DNA of 64,000 nucleotides from NCBI GenBank assembly GCA_907163375.1, contig CAJQUW010011295.1, positions 62,001 to 126,000 of the forward strand, written 5' to 3'. Below, in pieces: positions 11,616-24,110 of this stretch. Both the position numbers and the translations under genes were made by a program. Position 1 is the first letter of the stretch. Each line of letters opens with the position of its first letter. The notes under the pieces are model-generated. The model saw nothing but the letters and a program-made list of their open reading frames with translations, ran no database searches and had not been told where the DNA came from. The DNA is from Prostheceraeus crozeri (taxonomy: Eukaryota > Platyhelminthes > Polycladida > Euryleptidae).

Positions 11616-13130
11616 CGTTTTTAAGATTCTGTAGTATTACCAAGTACCTCTTAAAGGCGTGTAAACTCACGAAATTTGCTACGAGAATATCTGACAGTGA
11701 AAAGTACGCGCAAGATTCTCTTGTCAATCACTTGCTTTTTCCCTCAGTTGAAAATCTACAAACCATTAAAATAATTGACTTGCACTTTTATCTGTCGAAA
11801 TATATTCAAAGTTGATGATATCTCTCCGAAGTCATAACCGCTGCAACCTTTTAGTCATTTATTGTTGCACGTTATCATGATTTATTTTGCCAAACTGTAT
11901 TGAAGTTTCAGAGTGCATTTATTTAAAAATGTATTCACTTCAATTTATTGTCCCACTCTTTGGTGCCATTTTCGGAACACGTGTTATCAGTTAAGTGAGT
12001 GTTGTGTTCCTTGCACCGTCAAAATAGATCATGGCCAGTTATCTCTTCTTTTGGAATCTAATCTACGCTTTATCGGTCTTACGCAAATAGGGAAGCCAAA
12101 AATTCAGGTTGCAATGCAACCTGTCAATGTGTGTGAGCTCTGTCCATTCAACTTGCAATCCACCGAGCATTTAAACTTTCTCGGTGCCGTTATGTAACCA
12201 ACCGAGCGCGGAGATGCCGAAAGGCAAAGGTTCAGTCGGAAATTTGTTGAGATAATGTCGATTGCAGAAATGTTCATGAGATATATCCAAAGGATATCCT
12301 CTGGCAATCTATACAGCGCGAAGACATGATAAAGCATATGATGGACAATGGTAGGTTATTTATCAGATATGTTTTCTACAAGATTGTCATAGATGTCCCT
12401 ACATCTTAATGCTGATTCAGTCAAGAAACTTCAAAAATTAAAGTTTCTCAACAAAAATGATTTAATCCTCTGTTTTCTAAGTATTGTATGAACATGCAAT
12501 TGCCATCACAAATGTTTAATAGGACCATTGAGCCAGAAACTTCTCGTCGAACTGTTTCAAGCACTGACTGGAGAAAATGCGGTGATTTATGCAAAAGCAT
12601 GTCCTTCACTTTGTCGCTGCCAAAGTCCTCTAAACAGTCGAGGCAAGGCAACAGAGGGGTGCTTGTGGTTAGAAAGAAATCTTTAGTCAAGCAATTTCAA
12701 CTCAGATGCACTGGAAACAAGTGGGATGATGAATCAATACGAAGAAGAGGAAGTTCTTATAGCTAAGTTGAAATTGAAGCGGTAACAGGAGGCAGGAATC
12801 TTACGAATAGACGTATTGAATAACTGATGTGCCTTGAAAGACAATTGTTCGGAAGGTTTGAGATCGAAATACAAATAATTACTAGAAATAAGAATGCATG
12901 TATGGTAGAATGTAATGTAGTCAATGTCATGGGTAGATCCAATTTTTTCCGCTCATGCCTCATCTGTATTATAAAAATCGCCTCGTATCTAGACCATTAC
13001 TGAAACAATTAAAGAAGGGTCCGGCCCGCTAGCAGCTTTCAAAATGCATTCAGTTCTTTTCAGTGAAGTTTCCTTTTGAGGCAACGTATTCTTTCTTGAT
13101 GTGCGGGATTTATTAATTTTACTCGTCATT
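11616..13130. other. Intergenic; one unassigned open frame
   Basis: A minus-strand frame of about 82 codons (12448-12696) has a fairly protein-like composition, with LDCLEDFGSDKVKDM in the middle. It has no similarity I recognise and no clear splice context. Nothing else is supported. Confidence 0.3.
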
Positions 13131-13780
13131 ATATAGTCCGGCAGCCAGAACGAGTTTCTGCAGGGAACGAGGTCGAAAATGAGAATTCCACAGAATGATG
13201 TGAACCCTATGCCTACTACGAATCGGCACGTCTGCCGAGTTCTAGTGAGTTCCTCTTCTTGTCAGACAAGATCAAAGAAAAACACATGTAAATCTAATGG
13301 GACGCAAATTGCAGTTTTTGACTAAAATGAAACTTTGTATGTTTTCTGTGATTAAATGAAAAGTACTAAGCCCGTAGTTATAATTTTTGGCATGGAATGT
13401 CTTCAGGTCATTTCCTATGATGTGCATGTGCTTTTATCATGCATCTAATCGGCAAAGTATGCGAGAACGTGGCTGAATGTGGATAAAGTAGATCAAAACG
13501 TTTGCCGACATTGAGAGGCTCGCCAAATCTAAATGCGTTTAGCTATATACACATGGGTACATGAAAATGAAAGGAAGTGACCTGAAGACAACGCATGTCC
13601 AAAATTATAACTACGGGTTTAGTACTTTTTGCTTAATCAGAGAAAACATACAAAGTTTCATTTTAGCCAAAACTGCAATTTGCGTCCAACGTAGTAGGCA
13701 TAGGGTGTACATCATTCTGTGAAAGTCTCATTTTCGGCCTCGTTCCCTGCAGAAACTCGTTGTGGCTGCCAGACTATATA
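13131..13780. mobile_element. Long foldback element (about 220-300 bp arms)
   Basis: The left end ATATAGTCCGGCAGCC and the right end GGCTGCCAGACTATAT are near-perfect complements. Complementarity continues through TTTCTGCAGGGAACGAGG, CCTATGCCTACTACG, GACGCAAATTGCAGTTTT, AAACTTTGTATGTTTTCT and TGTCTTCAGGTCA on both arms. The left arm carries about 75 bp (13218-13296) absent from the right arm. That extra block is also present in the partial copy near 61980-62145, so it belongs to the family and was lost from the right arm. There is no coding capacity. The central loop is about 120 bp. The ends suggest a TA target, which is not certain. Confidence 0.8.
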
Positions 13781-14538
13781 GAATAGAAATTAAGTGTTGG
13801 ACTACCGTCTGCGTGTAAGTGTGAAATTAAGTGTTGGCGTCATTGCAAACGACCAGCGTTGCCGGATCGGCTGCCGAGATAATCGAACTCGGGGCAGCGC
13901 CCTTCATTCTGTCTCTGTAGCCGTCCGACTGGTCTCTAAATTCAATGCCCGGTAGAATCAGGCTTAAGTCATCACATGGCTCACATATTCGGATTTGTCC
14001 TTTTCGCATGAAATGAGTGCATGCGTTTCGGATAATTGTGAATTTGTGATCCTTTATAGGCCTCTAACTGTCAGTTGACTCACTTCTGTTCAAATTTATC
14101 TTGTGGACGTCTGAAGTTGGTGTCAGTTGAAGTTTTGCCGAACTGATCGAGTAATTTCACAAAACCCGTATTTTCCCAGGAGTGACACATGAAGCAAATA
14201 CGCATGTTGAGAATCTTCCTGACCTGACTGACAACTTCTCCATGACATTGGAGCTGGTTCGTCATCGGAGATCAATCTAAAGCACATTATAAATCCTCTG
14301 AATTTTCGCGCTGTGTTGATCAAATAAAGGAGACAATGATCTAATTCTTCGAGGAAAAATTTAGTCAAAAATCTCTTTATAAAACTGATGAGAAATATGG
14401 ATCTGAAAATGCATTTCGTCTTCGATGCATGACTGCTCCATCCTCAGTGATGCCATGAGTCGATCAATTAATTATCCGTCTTATGTACAAGCGGACTGAG
14501 TCCATTCGTAAATCATTGATTTCGGACAGGATATCTGG
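13781..14538. other. Intergenic, no supported gene
   Basis: Between 13830 and 13950 is a GC-richer patch with a GAGTTCGATTATC word on the minus strand, weakly like a pol III B box. I do not call it. The rest is featureless. Confidence 0.3.
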
Positions 14539-15273
14539 CACGGATACGGAGTCGGAGTTGAAGTCCTATCAAATGATTGGACTCCGACTCCAGCCTATAA
14601 CTAGACCCAAAATAAAATAATACAAGCAAATTATTTATCCTCGTGCATAGCTGTCATTGTCTTGATGTCAACTTTCTCCGTCAAACAAAAGTACAGAGAC
14701 AGCAGTGCATGCAAAGTTTATAATAGTTGAGGGAATGATCCGTGATAATGAAAAAAGGATTGTCTTTTCACTCGGCGATTTAGTAGAGAAGACAAGCCTT
14801 CCCAGCCTCGATCACACCTACGCACCAATGGTCACATCACAGTCAAAAATGAAATACTAGTTTGTTTGGGAACATTACATCTTACCCTCACGTTAATCGT
14901 CTGTGATGTCTCCTCCAAAGCGAATATTAAAATCGAAAATGTACCCATATTTTTTGGAGAAGGATGGGGATTTTCCTGTCTGGTAGAGACTGTAAAAAAA
15001 CTCTGTGAAGCACACATCAAGAAGATGGAAGCAGCCGAGTCATATGCATCCAACTGAAAGCGACATTTGAAAAACTTTCATCAAAAATGATGGATAAATG
15101 ATACAATGATGACTAAATATCGGTTCAGGTTAGCCTATAATGATCTATGATGTAGGCTACCAATAAATTTTTCAAAAAACTAAGTTTATATAGGGCCTAC
15201 GCCACCCGGAGTCGGAGTCCTATCAACCCCCGTAGTCGGAGTCCTATCAAAATGATAGGACTCCGCATCCCTG
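14539..15273. mobile_element. hAT-like MITE with GGAGTC-rich ends, long copy
   Basis: The left terminus CACGGATACGGAGTCGG and right terminus GACTCCGCATCCCTG (with intervening repeats) are flanked by the 8 bp words ATATCTGG (14531-14538) and ATACCTGG (15274-15281), seven of eight identical. An 8 bp duplication with CA-GGG type ends is the hAT pattern. Palindromic GGAGTCCTATCAAATGAT-type repeats occur near both ends. The interior contains a plus-strand open frame (14866-15057) that recurs in the copy at 41640 with ESYAS and CLVET blocks in common. I cannot match it to a transposase. Confidence 0.75.
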
Positions 15274-16172
15274 ATACCTGGTTAGTTGTATTAAATGCTC
15301 TATGCATGCCTTGACAGTACAATTGAAAAAAATGAAAAAAATCGTTCGCCTTGTACTGTATGTCCAACTTGTGGAGTAAAGGGATTCATGACTCCCCTTG
15401 GCTACGTCACTAGAAATGCAGCCAAGTCTGCAAGAAAGAGGATGTTAGCTTTCGTCTGCCCAATTGCATCCTGTCAATATTAAACATATGTCCATGTTAA
15501 TATTAGAAAGTTTAGAACCCATTTGCAATTATTTGGTTTTCCAGACGTGTGCTGAACTTCAGTGCAGCTTCCATCGTTACCTCGTAAAATATGATAGCCG
15601 GATAGACATCGATGTTTACTCTGTAAATAAATTGGAATGCTTTGACAAACAAATCACTTCTTACTGAATAAATATCTCGTAACCGGACATCACATCAATA
15701 TGTAAATGCAATTTGAACGATCGTCAAAGCGCTAATTGCTGTCGGAATTCTTAAGATCATGAGAACGTCATAAGCAGAGCAATATTTCACTGATGACAGT
15801 AATGGCCATACGCGAGGCTTTTTTAAGGCCAGAAGTATCGCTGACACATCAGTTCATCAGTTCAATGTTATTTCCTGTGTGATGAATCCTGGCAAATCTT
15901 AATCTAGAAATATTCTTAGAAGACACCGACGTCCAAGCGGATAATTATATTTTTAATGTTTTCTTGTCAAATAATTGCACAGATTAACGTTGCTAATTTA
16001 GGTTAATTGAAATTTCTTTTATATAACTGGTTCCACCTTCAATGACATGTTCGTTCTTGTTTACAATAATTTAGCAATATGTAGTCCCTGTGCAATGCAT
16101 GTATTATGTGTAAATCGCATTTTAGTAATTAAAGCGCATCTCATGTTTCAGGAGATAGACCTTCATCGATAA
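15274..16172. other. Intergenic, no supported gene
   Basis: A 62-codon plus-strand frame at 15295-15483 contains CPTCGVKG and VCPIASCQY, a possible C2-type zinc pair. It has no context that would make it a gene. The remainder is AT-rich and featureless. Confidence 0.3.
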
Positions 16173-16207
16173 ATATATCGCTTCGTTTATCGAGGAGTTT
16201 TGCTTCA
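16173..16207 (+). repeat. 35 bp direct repeat flanking the Gypsy fragment, left copy
   Basis: Thirty-three of 35 bases match 19402-19436 in the same orientation (core ATCGCTTCGTTTATCGAG). The two copies sit exactly at the two ends of the retroelement fragment. The core contains a CGATAAA/TTTATCG inverted pair with the adjacent bases. Confidence 0.8.
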
Positions 16208-19200
16208 TGAAGGGCTATCTCCATGCAATTATTGCAATAAACACCCAATTTTTGAGAACGTCAAATACGGCGATAAGCCAACGGTTCGACGCCGGGTCCC
16301 GTCATGCTTTCTTGTCACAACCATGCGATGACACCAGGTCACAGGCTCACCATAAGGCACCTTTTCTATCACTCCAAGCACTTCCCGATCGAGGTCGGAC
16401 TTGACTTGATGATGTCAATGAAGACGAATAGTCGCTGGGGTGTGGCAAGCTTTTGGCTTGGGGCTGGGTCGACGTGCAAATGGCGGTCCTTTCATGGCCG
16501 GTAGCAGTTGATGCGGGCAGGTGTTAAATGTAGACGAGGCAAACGCTTCCAAGAGCCAGGCGCGCATTTTGTTGTTGTTTTCAGGAATTGGTTGAAAAGG
16601 CAATGTATCAGGAATCGGTGCATGCAACTATGCTCCTTTCTGGACATTCACAGCCATTGGTTCCTAAAAGTGTCCTTCGCAGCGAAGCTCCTGAAGGTGT
16701 TGGGTATTCTCGACCTATGGCTTGTACATGAGCGGTGGATACCGCAACAATGTCGTTAAAGGCTGACCCAACCAATGGGAAATTGTGACTTATGATACCA
16801 AGGTCTATCATTGTCTCATGAAAGAGGTAGAAGCCCTTGACAGAAGGTCTGACGTACACCATAGCGTGACAGGAGACAACACTGTCGCTGCAGATAGTTC
16901 CACTAAGGCGAGCCAGGATCGCGCCGGCGATTGTAATCGCTGACTTGTTTGCAGCAGAGAGACTGAGATCAACTGGAAGAAGGTCGGATTTGGAGAATCC
17001 AACGTCTAGACATTCGTGAAGCGACCAGAGGTTTGCCTGTGCCCAAGTATCTGTAGCGCCATTGATCGTCACATTTTGAACAAATAGACATTTCGGGTTG
17101 AAAGCGGAATAGTCCCGACCATATAGTAGGGATATATAGGTAGAGTGTCGACTCAAAAAAGTATCTGTATACAGAGAAAATTTCTATATGAAAAGATTCA
17201 GTTTTTTGCGAAGATTACGTTCCCGTGGTCCAAAAAATTATTTGAGCACTTCCAAAAAAAGTCAAAATTTGCCAATTTATATACTACCGAGATGACTCTC
17301 CTAAATAAGTAGTATGCAACAAGTTGGATATCAAAAAGGAATGAATATTTGCTAACAAGCATTCTAATTCAGCAGAAATTGAGCTGATTATCAAGGGAAT
17401 TTCATGAATTGTATTATAATGGAAGTCTTTATGAAAAAGTCACGATGCTATTGGCTGGTGCTTTCTTGGCTGAAATTTCAAGTTTTTAATTCAATTTTCG
17501 CCGGCATGATTTTATGATTCACTAAATTCATGTTTCATTTCTAGAATCTGAATCATGATGTGAACCCATTTACATCTTTCAAAGTTAAATGAAGTCGTCA
17601 TTGTCTTTTATTATGTGATTTTGCTATGCCAGTGGCAGGTTGCCTGTGACATGATAATGCTTGAGAAAATATTCTTGAGGTTGAGCATGAAAGTAATAGG
17701 AACCCACCCAATTGCTAATTTAACAAACATTAAATCTCCAAGAATCTGTGAAATACCATCATTCCTTCTGCATTACAATCATGATCACTCAATTCTGTTG
17801 TTATTTCTGCAAAACTGCAAAACTTTGCATATCTCACATTTGGTGACAATATCACCTGTATCTCCCTTGAATTCATTTAATAAAATCGAAAGTGTATACA
17901 CATTGGGGATTTAATAAATGCGGAGTTACCACTCTACCTAATATAACTACATGTACTCTATGGTCCCGACGATTTATCGACAAAGGCAGTCTAGATGTAA
18001 CTCGTGGATGATTCATGAATTTCATCTTGCGCCTTTCCCCGCGAGTAAAGATGTGATGGGAAAGGCGGATCGGTACAGAGTCGCATGCGCGACGAGGATC
18101 GCGACCTCGTCTCCGCTTGGATGTAGAATTGTAGATGCCACGTCGACGGAGCAAAACTGAGTCACAATCGAGGCGTTTTCCGAGCTTGGGGCATTTCCAG
18201 ATGTCAGGGCGTTTGTCGAGGTCTGCTGACGATTCTTTCGGCGACGAGAACGATAACATTCAAGGCACATGGGATAAGGCCTCGAATTCCAGCCTTTTGG
18301 TCCTTCAGCAAAGAGATGAAAAGGCTTACCACACTTGGGGCAGTTACTTTTGCGATATCGGTCAACATCTGTTGTGCTAGATTTCTCTCTCTCTCTCTTA
18401 AACGATGATACGGCAGAAGTCACAGCGCTGGAGAGAATGGCGTCACGAGCCATGTTTTTGCCCTCAATCATTGATACGATGTCATTCACTGCCTGGATGT
18501 GATGCTGGGATACAAAGTATCTTTCTTCAAATGTCAACGTCATAGATGCCAGCAATCAACACATCACAGATAATCATGTATCTGAAATTAACTGTAAATT
18601 TGAAAATCCAGAACACTGTTTGCTTTTTCATGGCGACGCCTGTTTTCTCAAGTGAACTGCAACAAGATAAAATGCTAAAATATTAGCAGAAGATAGTAAC
18701 AGGAGATAGTGAGTAAAGTTAAAACTACGCTAGACACAAGAATGAACAAGAGAGAGCAGGCGTGGCCATTAACCAGCAAACTTTCGAATTTATAATGAAG
18801 ACAGCGCCTACAATACAACTGTGCTGGACCTGCGCAATCGCATGAGCTCGTCGTCGACTAAGAACAAATTTCTACTCGCCCATGCACACGTGAGAGGAAA
18901 GTTCTAAAAGGTTCGTCATGCTTCTGGCGCATGGAATGAAGCTCAGCGCGAAGGACGCCGGTTGCGACCGGTATCACAGCTAATGACTTCATGGCTCAAC
19001 ACATGTGCCACAGGCTTGTCAGTAACAGTAGTAGCATCAACTTTCAACATACTATCTGCGAGAGATTCTGTTGCGCATTGAAAGAGCTGAGGACTATCCA
19101 CACTGGGATCAATCCCGCCACACTTCTGAAATAGGTTTCGAAAATGTTTCGAAGAGGTTCCATACTTCTGCTGAGACGCCGATGTCAACCTTCCGCTCTA

Positions 19201-19382
19201 GTTTTGGGCCTCAATCAGGTGGTGTTGGCGCGGTTGAAGAAACAATGGAACTTGTAATTGGAGAAGGTACCACGTGGACACTGGTGTGGGCGTTCAGTAA
19301 CGCCACGGCAACGGCCTCCGAAACAACTGCGTTGTCGAACCCGCAACCTGGAAGAGGGCAGGCTATTGTTGCAGTCATAGCG
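16208..19382 (-). pseudogene. Gypsy-type LTR retroelement fragment: gag, protease, start of RT
   Basis: Read on the minus strand from the ATG near 19382, the order is as follows. First, a gag N-terminus (MTATIACPLPGCGFDNAVV) with a stop and frameshifts. Second, a gag middle with SMRQKHDEPFRTFLSRV near 18900. Third, about 250 bp of non-coding interruption. Fourth, gag continuing at 18555 as MARDAILSS and a zinc-binding CPKCGKPFHLF...CLECYR block. Fifth, the 800 bp element at 17139-17938. Sixth, a protease region in which the usual DTGAQ reads DTWAQ, followed by ANLWSL and LSLSAANKS. Seventh, a linker with PENNNKMRAWLLEAFASSTF and CPHQLLPAM. Last, the first RT block VPYGEPVTWCHRMVVTRKHDG. It stops there, at the 35 bp repeat. 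No LTR is recognised. The lost protease Gly, the stops and the insertion make it a relic. The shadow plus-strand frames here are not genes. Confidence 0.8.
17139..17938 (+). mobile_element. 800 bp TA-flanked non-autonomous DNA transposon, copy A
   Basis: The termini GGTAGAGTGTCGACTC and (complement of the right end) GGTAGAGTGGTAACTC share 13 of 16 bases. Both ends are flanked by TA (17137-17138 and 17939-17940), giving exactly 800 bp. It interrupts the Gypsy protease region. The sequence recurs inverted at 24968-25690 and 51558-52358. TIR-like similarity may extend ~10 bp further out (GTAG...ATAT), so the true ends could lie slightly beyond. No transposase is encoded. The TA target suggests Tc1/mariner mobilisation. 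Confidence 0.8.
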
Positions 19383-19401
19383 AGTCGAATGTAAGTTAAT
19401 G

Positions 19402-19436
19402 ATATATCGCTTCGTTTATCGAGTAGTTTTGATTCA
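19402..19436 (+). repeat. 35 bp direct repeat flanking the Gypsy fragment, right copy
   Basis: Matches 16173-16207 at 33 of 35 bases. It lies about 20 bp upstream of the gag ATG, on the far side of the fragment. Confidence 0.8.
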
Positions 19437-22400
19437 CCACCTAGAAAAAATGTATTTTCTCACTTAGTTTGAAACGTTTTCTTACTTTTGAATTTCAGAT
19501 GAATATTCCTTGACTAATTTGTAAAAAATACCAGTGCAATGTACGTAAAAATCAAAACAACAACAGATCAGTTATCAATTTAATTGTGATCCAGAGCAAC
19601 TTTATTTCAAGCAACAGGGTAAATCAAAACAATGGCACTGAGTAGGAACATGAACGATCTATATTTCATGAACAGATAAACTTTTTTAATACTCTGCTCC
19701 AACAGAACACCTCGACATCTCATTCCTAATCGTGTTGTGTTTGTAAGTATTAAAATTCAGAGTTCAACTTTTTTATTGCGTTCTGTAGTAAACAGACATT
19801 TTTCTTCGTGTGCTTTAATTGCCTTCACTTTGTCTAGAGGTGTACTATGCTATGTGAAAGTTTTATGTACTACCTCGTTCCCTGCACAAGTTCACGCTAG
19901 CTCCCGGACTATTACGTGAATTGACTTGAATTTCAATTACCTGAAATACATGCTTCAATTATATTTCAAATGCTTTGCTTTCAAATGCCAAGATTCCAGT
20001 AAATCGTCTTTATGCGTCTTATGCTTTCCTGCTCTTAATGACTAAACTTGACTATATTGGCCTCACAAAAGTGCAAGTTCTGTAGCTTACAATCACATAA
20101 AACAAGCAATTACGGTTCAGATGTGATTGACCAATTCCACATCTTGTTTTGGCTTTGATTTTGATCTGTCATGTCTGCAAAATGAATTTGTATAAGCATC
20201 TGTATTACTTGAGATGTGTTGATAAACACAGAAATGCAAGAACAGCTTCAAATGGCAGGGAAATATCGATGCTTCAATGTAACTTAAACAACAGCTGAGA
20301 GCTGAAGTCTGGCGAGAAAATAAACATGTATTTAACATGTAAGTTCCCTAAAGATCCACTGAAGTTTCGCATTTATTTCAAATCTGCTTTGAAAAACAGA
20401 TTGCTTAAAAGTCATTAACCACGGAACAGCAGATTCGTGTCGAGTTAAAAAAATATAATCGTGGTATCAAAATAAATTGCACTATTCGGCATTATACTTT
20501 TAATGTGAACTGGTAGGCTGCATCACATTTCAGAACTATCGGACTGACTGGCATACCCGGCAACATCTGTCCTAAAACTTTCCGGAATACATGTTGCATC
20601 CTCCTTTTAATTTTCCGATTTTTTCAGAACATTGTAAGTGACATCAATCACTCGATACATCACTTAATCCCAGATATTCTACCACACTCCCAGAAGCATC
20701 GCATCCCATTATGTGCAACCACATTATTGCGAAACTCGTTCATCGTCACGATGTCAAAACTTTCAAATAGTGGATTCAATATCTAAGTTTCAATTTATGC
20801 ATGTGTTTCTTTGTGCCACGAATATACTTTCATTACTTGTTTTGTCTTTAATTATGTTTATATTACGTTTCTGTAACCGTGTTGATTTCCCACGAGTCTC
20901 ATTATTGGGAATATGCAAATATACGTCTATTAATATTATTATTTAATGACCGACATCAATAAGAATTACTGGTCGAAGCAGACAAACAAATTTTATGAAG
21001 CTACGAATCTAGCTGATGTAGCCAGGGACATGTATGATAAATAAACGATAGCAGATGTCCCTGTTGCAACACGACGGGTTTAAAAAAATTACATTTGAAG
21101 GCAAAAAAGCATCATGACTTTTGGATTTAATACTTTCTGATTTTGTTGATCCCAGTTTTTCTCATCTTTTTAGTTGAACACCCTATTACATCTGTGAAAT
21201 GGTGTCGATAGCATGTTATTCGCAACTAAGTTGATTGTCATATCATGTTAGTGATATTTATATTAACTGAGAGTCTCAATTTCTTGAAGATATTCTAAAC
21301 CTTCGCCTTCGCCTGCATATACAGCTATAGTTGGACAGAAGGATTACTGGTTTACTTGTTCTAATACGTTCTCGCTGTGAATATACATAACACCAAAGCG
21401 ATCCACTAATGTTTAAAAAGATGCCTATTTATACGAGCAAGTTGTCCTTAAAACTACTATGTTGGGCAGCACGGTTCAACATGTTTAAAGGTAGGCAAGT
21501 ATGCACTGCATATCACAGAATTAGATTGTTCAAGTCTTTCAGTTTAGTAGAAGTGCAGACTATTTCAAAACGATGGCACATGCTGGAACCTATTAAGTGA
21601 GCAAAAAGGAATTCCTAAAGCCTTTCAGAGAAAACTTAAAAGACGTGCGCCGCATGCGGATTGTTGTCAATTCCAGCGTCTCGATTGTCACGATTCATTA
21701 ATATTCGAAGAATTCAGATCATTGCGGACAAGCTTTCTCGTTAATGTTGGTCCTTCCAATCATTATTAAAGAAGACAACAGCGCACGAAAATTGGTCCCC
21801 CTGATGATTTTACCATTCTCTTCTCAACATTCCACACTGATTGTAACTGGACAACGATGTGTGACCGAAGTGATATTAAAATATTCACGCCACTGCTGGG
21901 ATCCAAAAGGCGGCTGACAACTTATTGTTTGAGAGAGTGTGTGCCATTTTCAATACATGTAGTGTACGATATGCGACTCTTCCCTTCCGTGCTGTATATA
22001 TTTGTTGAATGAAGGTCATATGCATCATGAGAAGTTATAGATATTAAGATGGAGTCATCTCATCCTCACAAAATAAAGACAAATAAATATTTTTTGATGT
22101 TAAGCGACTTTGACTAAAGTTCAGCATTAAGCACATCCATAATGTACAAATGTACAAAAGATTGCGACCGTATTGAAGTTGAAATTGACGTCTGACAAAG
22201 TGTGGCTGACCGCTATGTGATGGACGTTTAGGAATACAAAGGGTGGGATGGAATGGTTTCACACTTTCTGAAAAGCTTGTTCTTTTCGAAAAACAAGGTT
22301 CTAAGCACGCTTTAAAACCGTAAAAAGCATTTAAAAGATCGTTTTAAAAGCCTTTTTGCACATTGTTTCATGTAAGATATGGCCTGAAAACTGGTGCATT

Positions 22401-22783
22401 TTCTCTCTGAAAAAATCACCTTTCATTTAGAAACTCGATATTAGAAGCTCGATTAAGTTTCGAAATAAATGAAAATCAGGCTTTGATGAAGTAACAGAAA
22501 ACTGGAAGAGAGCGCACGATAGTGGAAGTGACATGTTGACCGAGTTGCATTTATCAATGACGAATTTTTTGAAGCCGCTGTTATGCAGTGATGTGCGAGT
22601 GCGAAATGCCTAATGATGTCGCATGGGGAGTATCGGTCACAAAAATAGAACCCTAGTTATCATAGCAGTTTTGGAGAGAAATCAAGAAAAGTCTAGGGGA
22701 TCCAGAAGTCCCTCCCTCCGGTGAAGTGGGGTTAAGCGATGATCATATAACGCAGAGTGGTGTTAATTCTTTTGTGAACGGAC
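19437..22783. other. Intergenic; one short repeat terminus
   Basis: At about 19866-19912 the sequence CCTCGTTCCCTGCACAAG followed by CTCCCGGACTATTA resembles the right terminus of the foldback element at 13131-13780 (CCTCGTTCCCTGCAGAAA...AGACTATAT). Only one end is present. The rest is AT-rich with no supported gene. Confidence 0.35.
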
Positions 22784-22852
22784 TGCAGGGATATCGATTG
22801 GTAGTCGCGGAGTCCTATCGGCATCAGATCATAGGACTCCAGATTCCAACTC
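22784..22852 (+). repeat. hAT-like GGAGTC element, terminal fragment
   Basis: CAGGGATATCG followed by GCGGAGTCCTATC and ATAGGACTCC marks an end fragment of the family at 4508 and 14539. The rest of the element is absent. Confidence 0.55.
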
Positions 22853-23269
22853 TATTTTGATAAACAAAATATTGCATCTTCATCTACAAACAATGCTTCT
22901 CAGCCAACCTAAATCGGGACATTAACTTTGTTGCGTTGACTATCCCATACGCAAATTGTGACTTCTTGAAGTAGTAGATTCTTGCATGTCATCAAAGCGA
23001 TCATCACATCACTAAAATATTGTACAACATTTCGAGAAGAATAAAATGACATCTCCCGATCTAATTGATGTAATTCTGGCTTCAATACCCATCAATAAAT
23101 TTCCTTTGATTCAATAAATCACTTGCCACATCGAGAGAGTTGTTTATAGCATCTTATTTGACATTTCCAATTTAAGATTCTGTCAGATTCAGTAAGCATC
23201 GAAGGCGATTTTCAATAATGCAAACTATGGTGATTTTTGGTCTAAAATAATCAAGAAGCAGTTTCCCAA

Positions 23270-24110
23270 AGAAGTCTGCAGTTTCCTGCAGACCTTCCAG
23301 AGCTTCAACATTGCCTTGCCATCCCAATCCAAAAGAAACAACGCAAGGAACTTATGGAAACAGCCTCCATCCGCGACAAAGCTCGTCTGATCTCCCGAGC
23401 GGCGGACCACATCGGAGCGTGGCCTCGTGGCATGCCGATGGCCTCGATGGGTTTAGCCATCCCCCACGGGAGTTTCGTGTCCTTCTTCGTTTGTCTCTAG
23501 GCCTGCAAATCTACAGTGCCTTGAACTTGTCCTGTTTTCAACTGTGTTTTTCTTGACGTTTGGGGTAGCCATAGTGTCGTCTGTGGTTCCGGTGGCGACA
23601 GGATTGGTCTGCACAATGCGATCCGGGATACCTTATTCCACATTGCCGAAGCCTCTGTTTTCTCCACCACTCTTGAGACTGGCCATTTCATCCCAAATCC
23701 TCAACTTCGCCCTGGCGACATCACCATCTCAAACTGGTCCCGGGGCAAACCGGCAACCTTAGACATCACTGTCACCTCACCGTTGCAGCAAGCCACTATT
23801 ATCAATGCGGTGGCTGAGGAGGGTGTGGCAGCTTGTCGCCGCCAAGATGCGAAGGATAGTGCGGTTCTCAGTTCCAGCGAAGCGGCGGGCTTCGTTTTCC
23901 TCCCAATAGCCGTCGAGACTTTCCGCGCCTTGAGTTCCCGTTGCTGTGGAAACGATCAAGCTGATAGGTGGCAGATGGGCCGACCGGAATGGAGAGTAGC
24001 TTGGTAAAGCGATCGACTGGATTTTCCAGAGACTCTCTGTTTCGCCGCAACGCGGCAACGCTACTACGTTGGTTTCAAGAAGCCCAACCTCGGATGCCTT
24101 CCTGGCCTAG
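23270..24110 (+). pseudogene. Retroelement relic, C-terminal region of a pol-type protein
   Basis: In frames that shift near 23500 and 24000, the plus strand reads QKKQRKELMETASIRDKARL, then GAWPRGMP, then a CVFLDVWGSH...CGSGGDRIGLHNAIRD block, then LRPGDITISNWSRGKPATLD, VTSPLQQATI and FLPIAVETF, with RNAATLLRW at the end. This succession (a DxxGxH cysteine block, RHN-like, RPxDIxI, W-GxPAxLDxTVTSPLQ, PLAVET) is one I associate with the C-terminal part of a retroelement polyprotein common in marine invertebrates. I cannot place it in a clade without a search. It is GC-richer than its neighbours, which suits a recent insertion. Frameshifts and the missing RT core make it a relic. Confidence 0.6.

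Noticed and set aside
12448-12696. About 82-codon minus-strand frame with LDCLEDFGSDKV
   Set aside because: Protein-like composition, but no family, no ATG with context and no adjoining exon signal.
16208-19436. Complete LTR retrotransposon
   Set aside because: No LTRs, integrase or most of RT; the 35 bp flanking repeats are too short to be LTRs.
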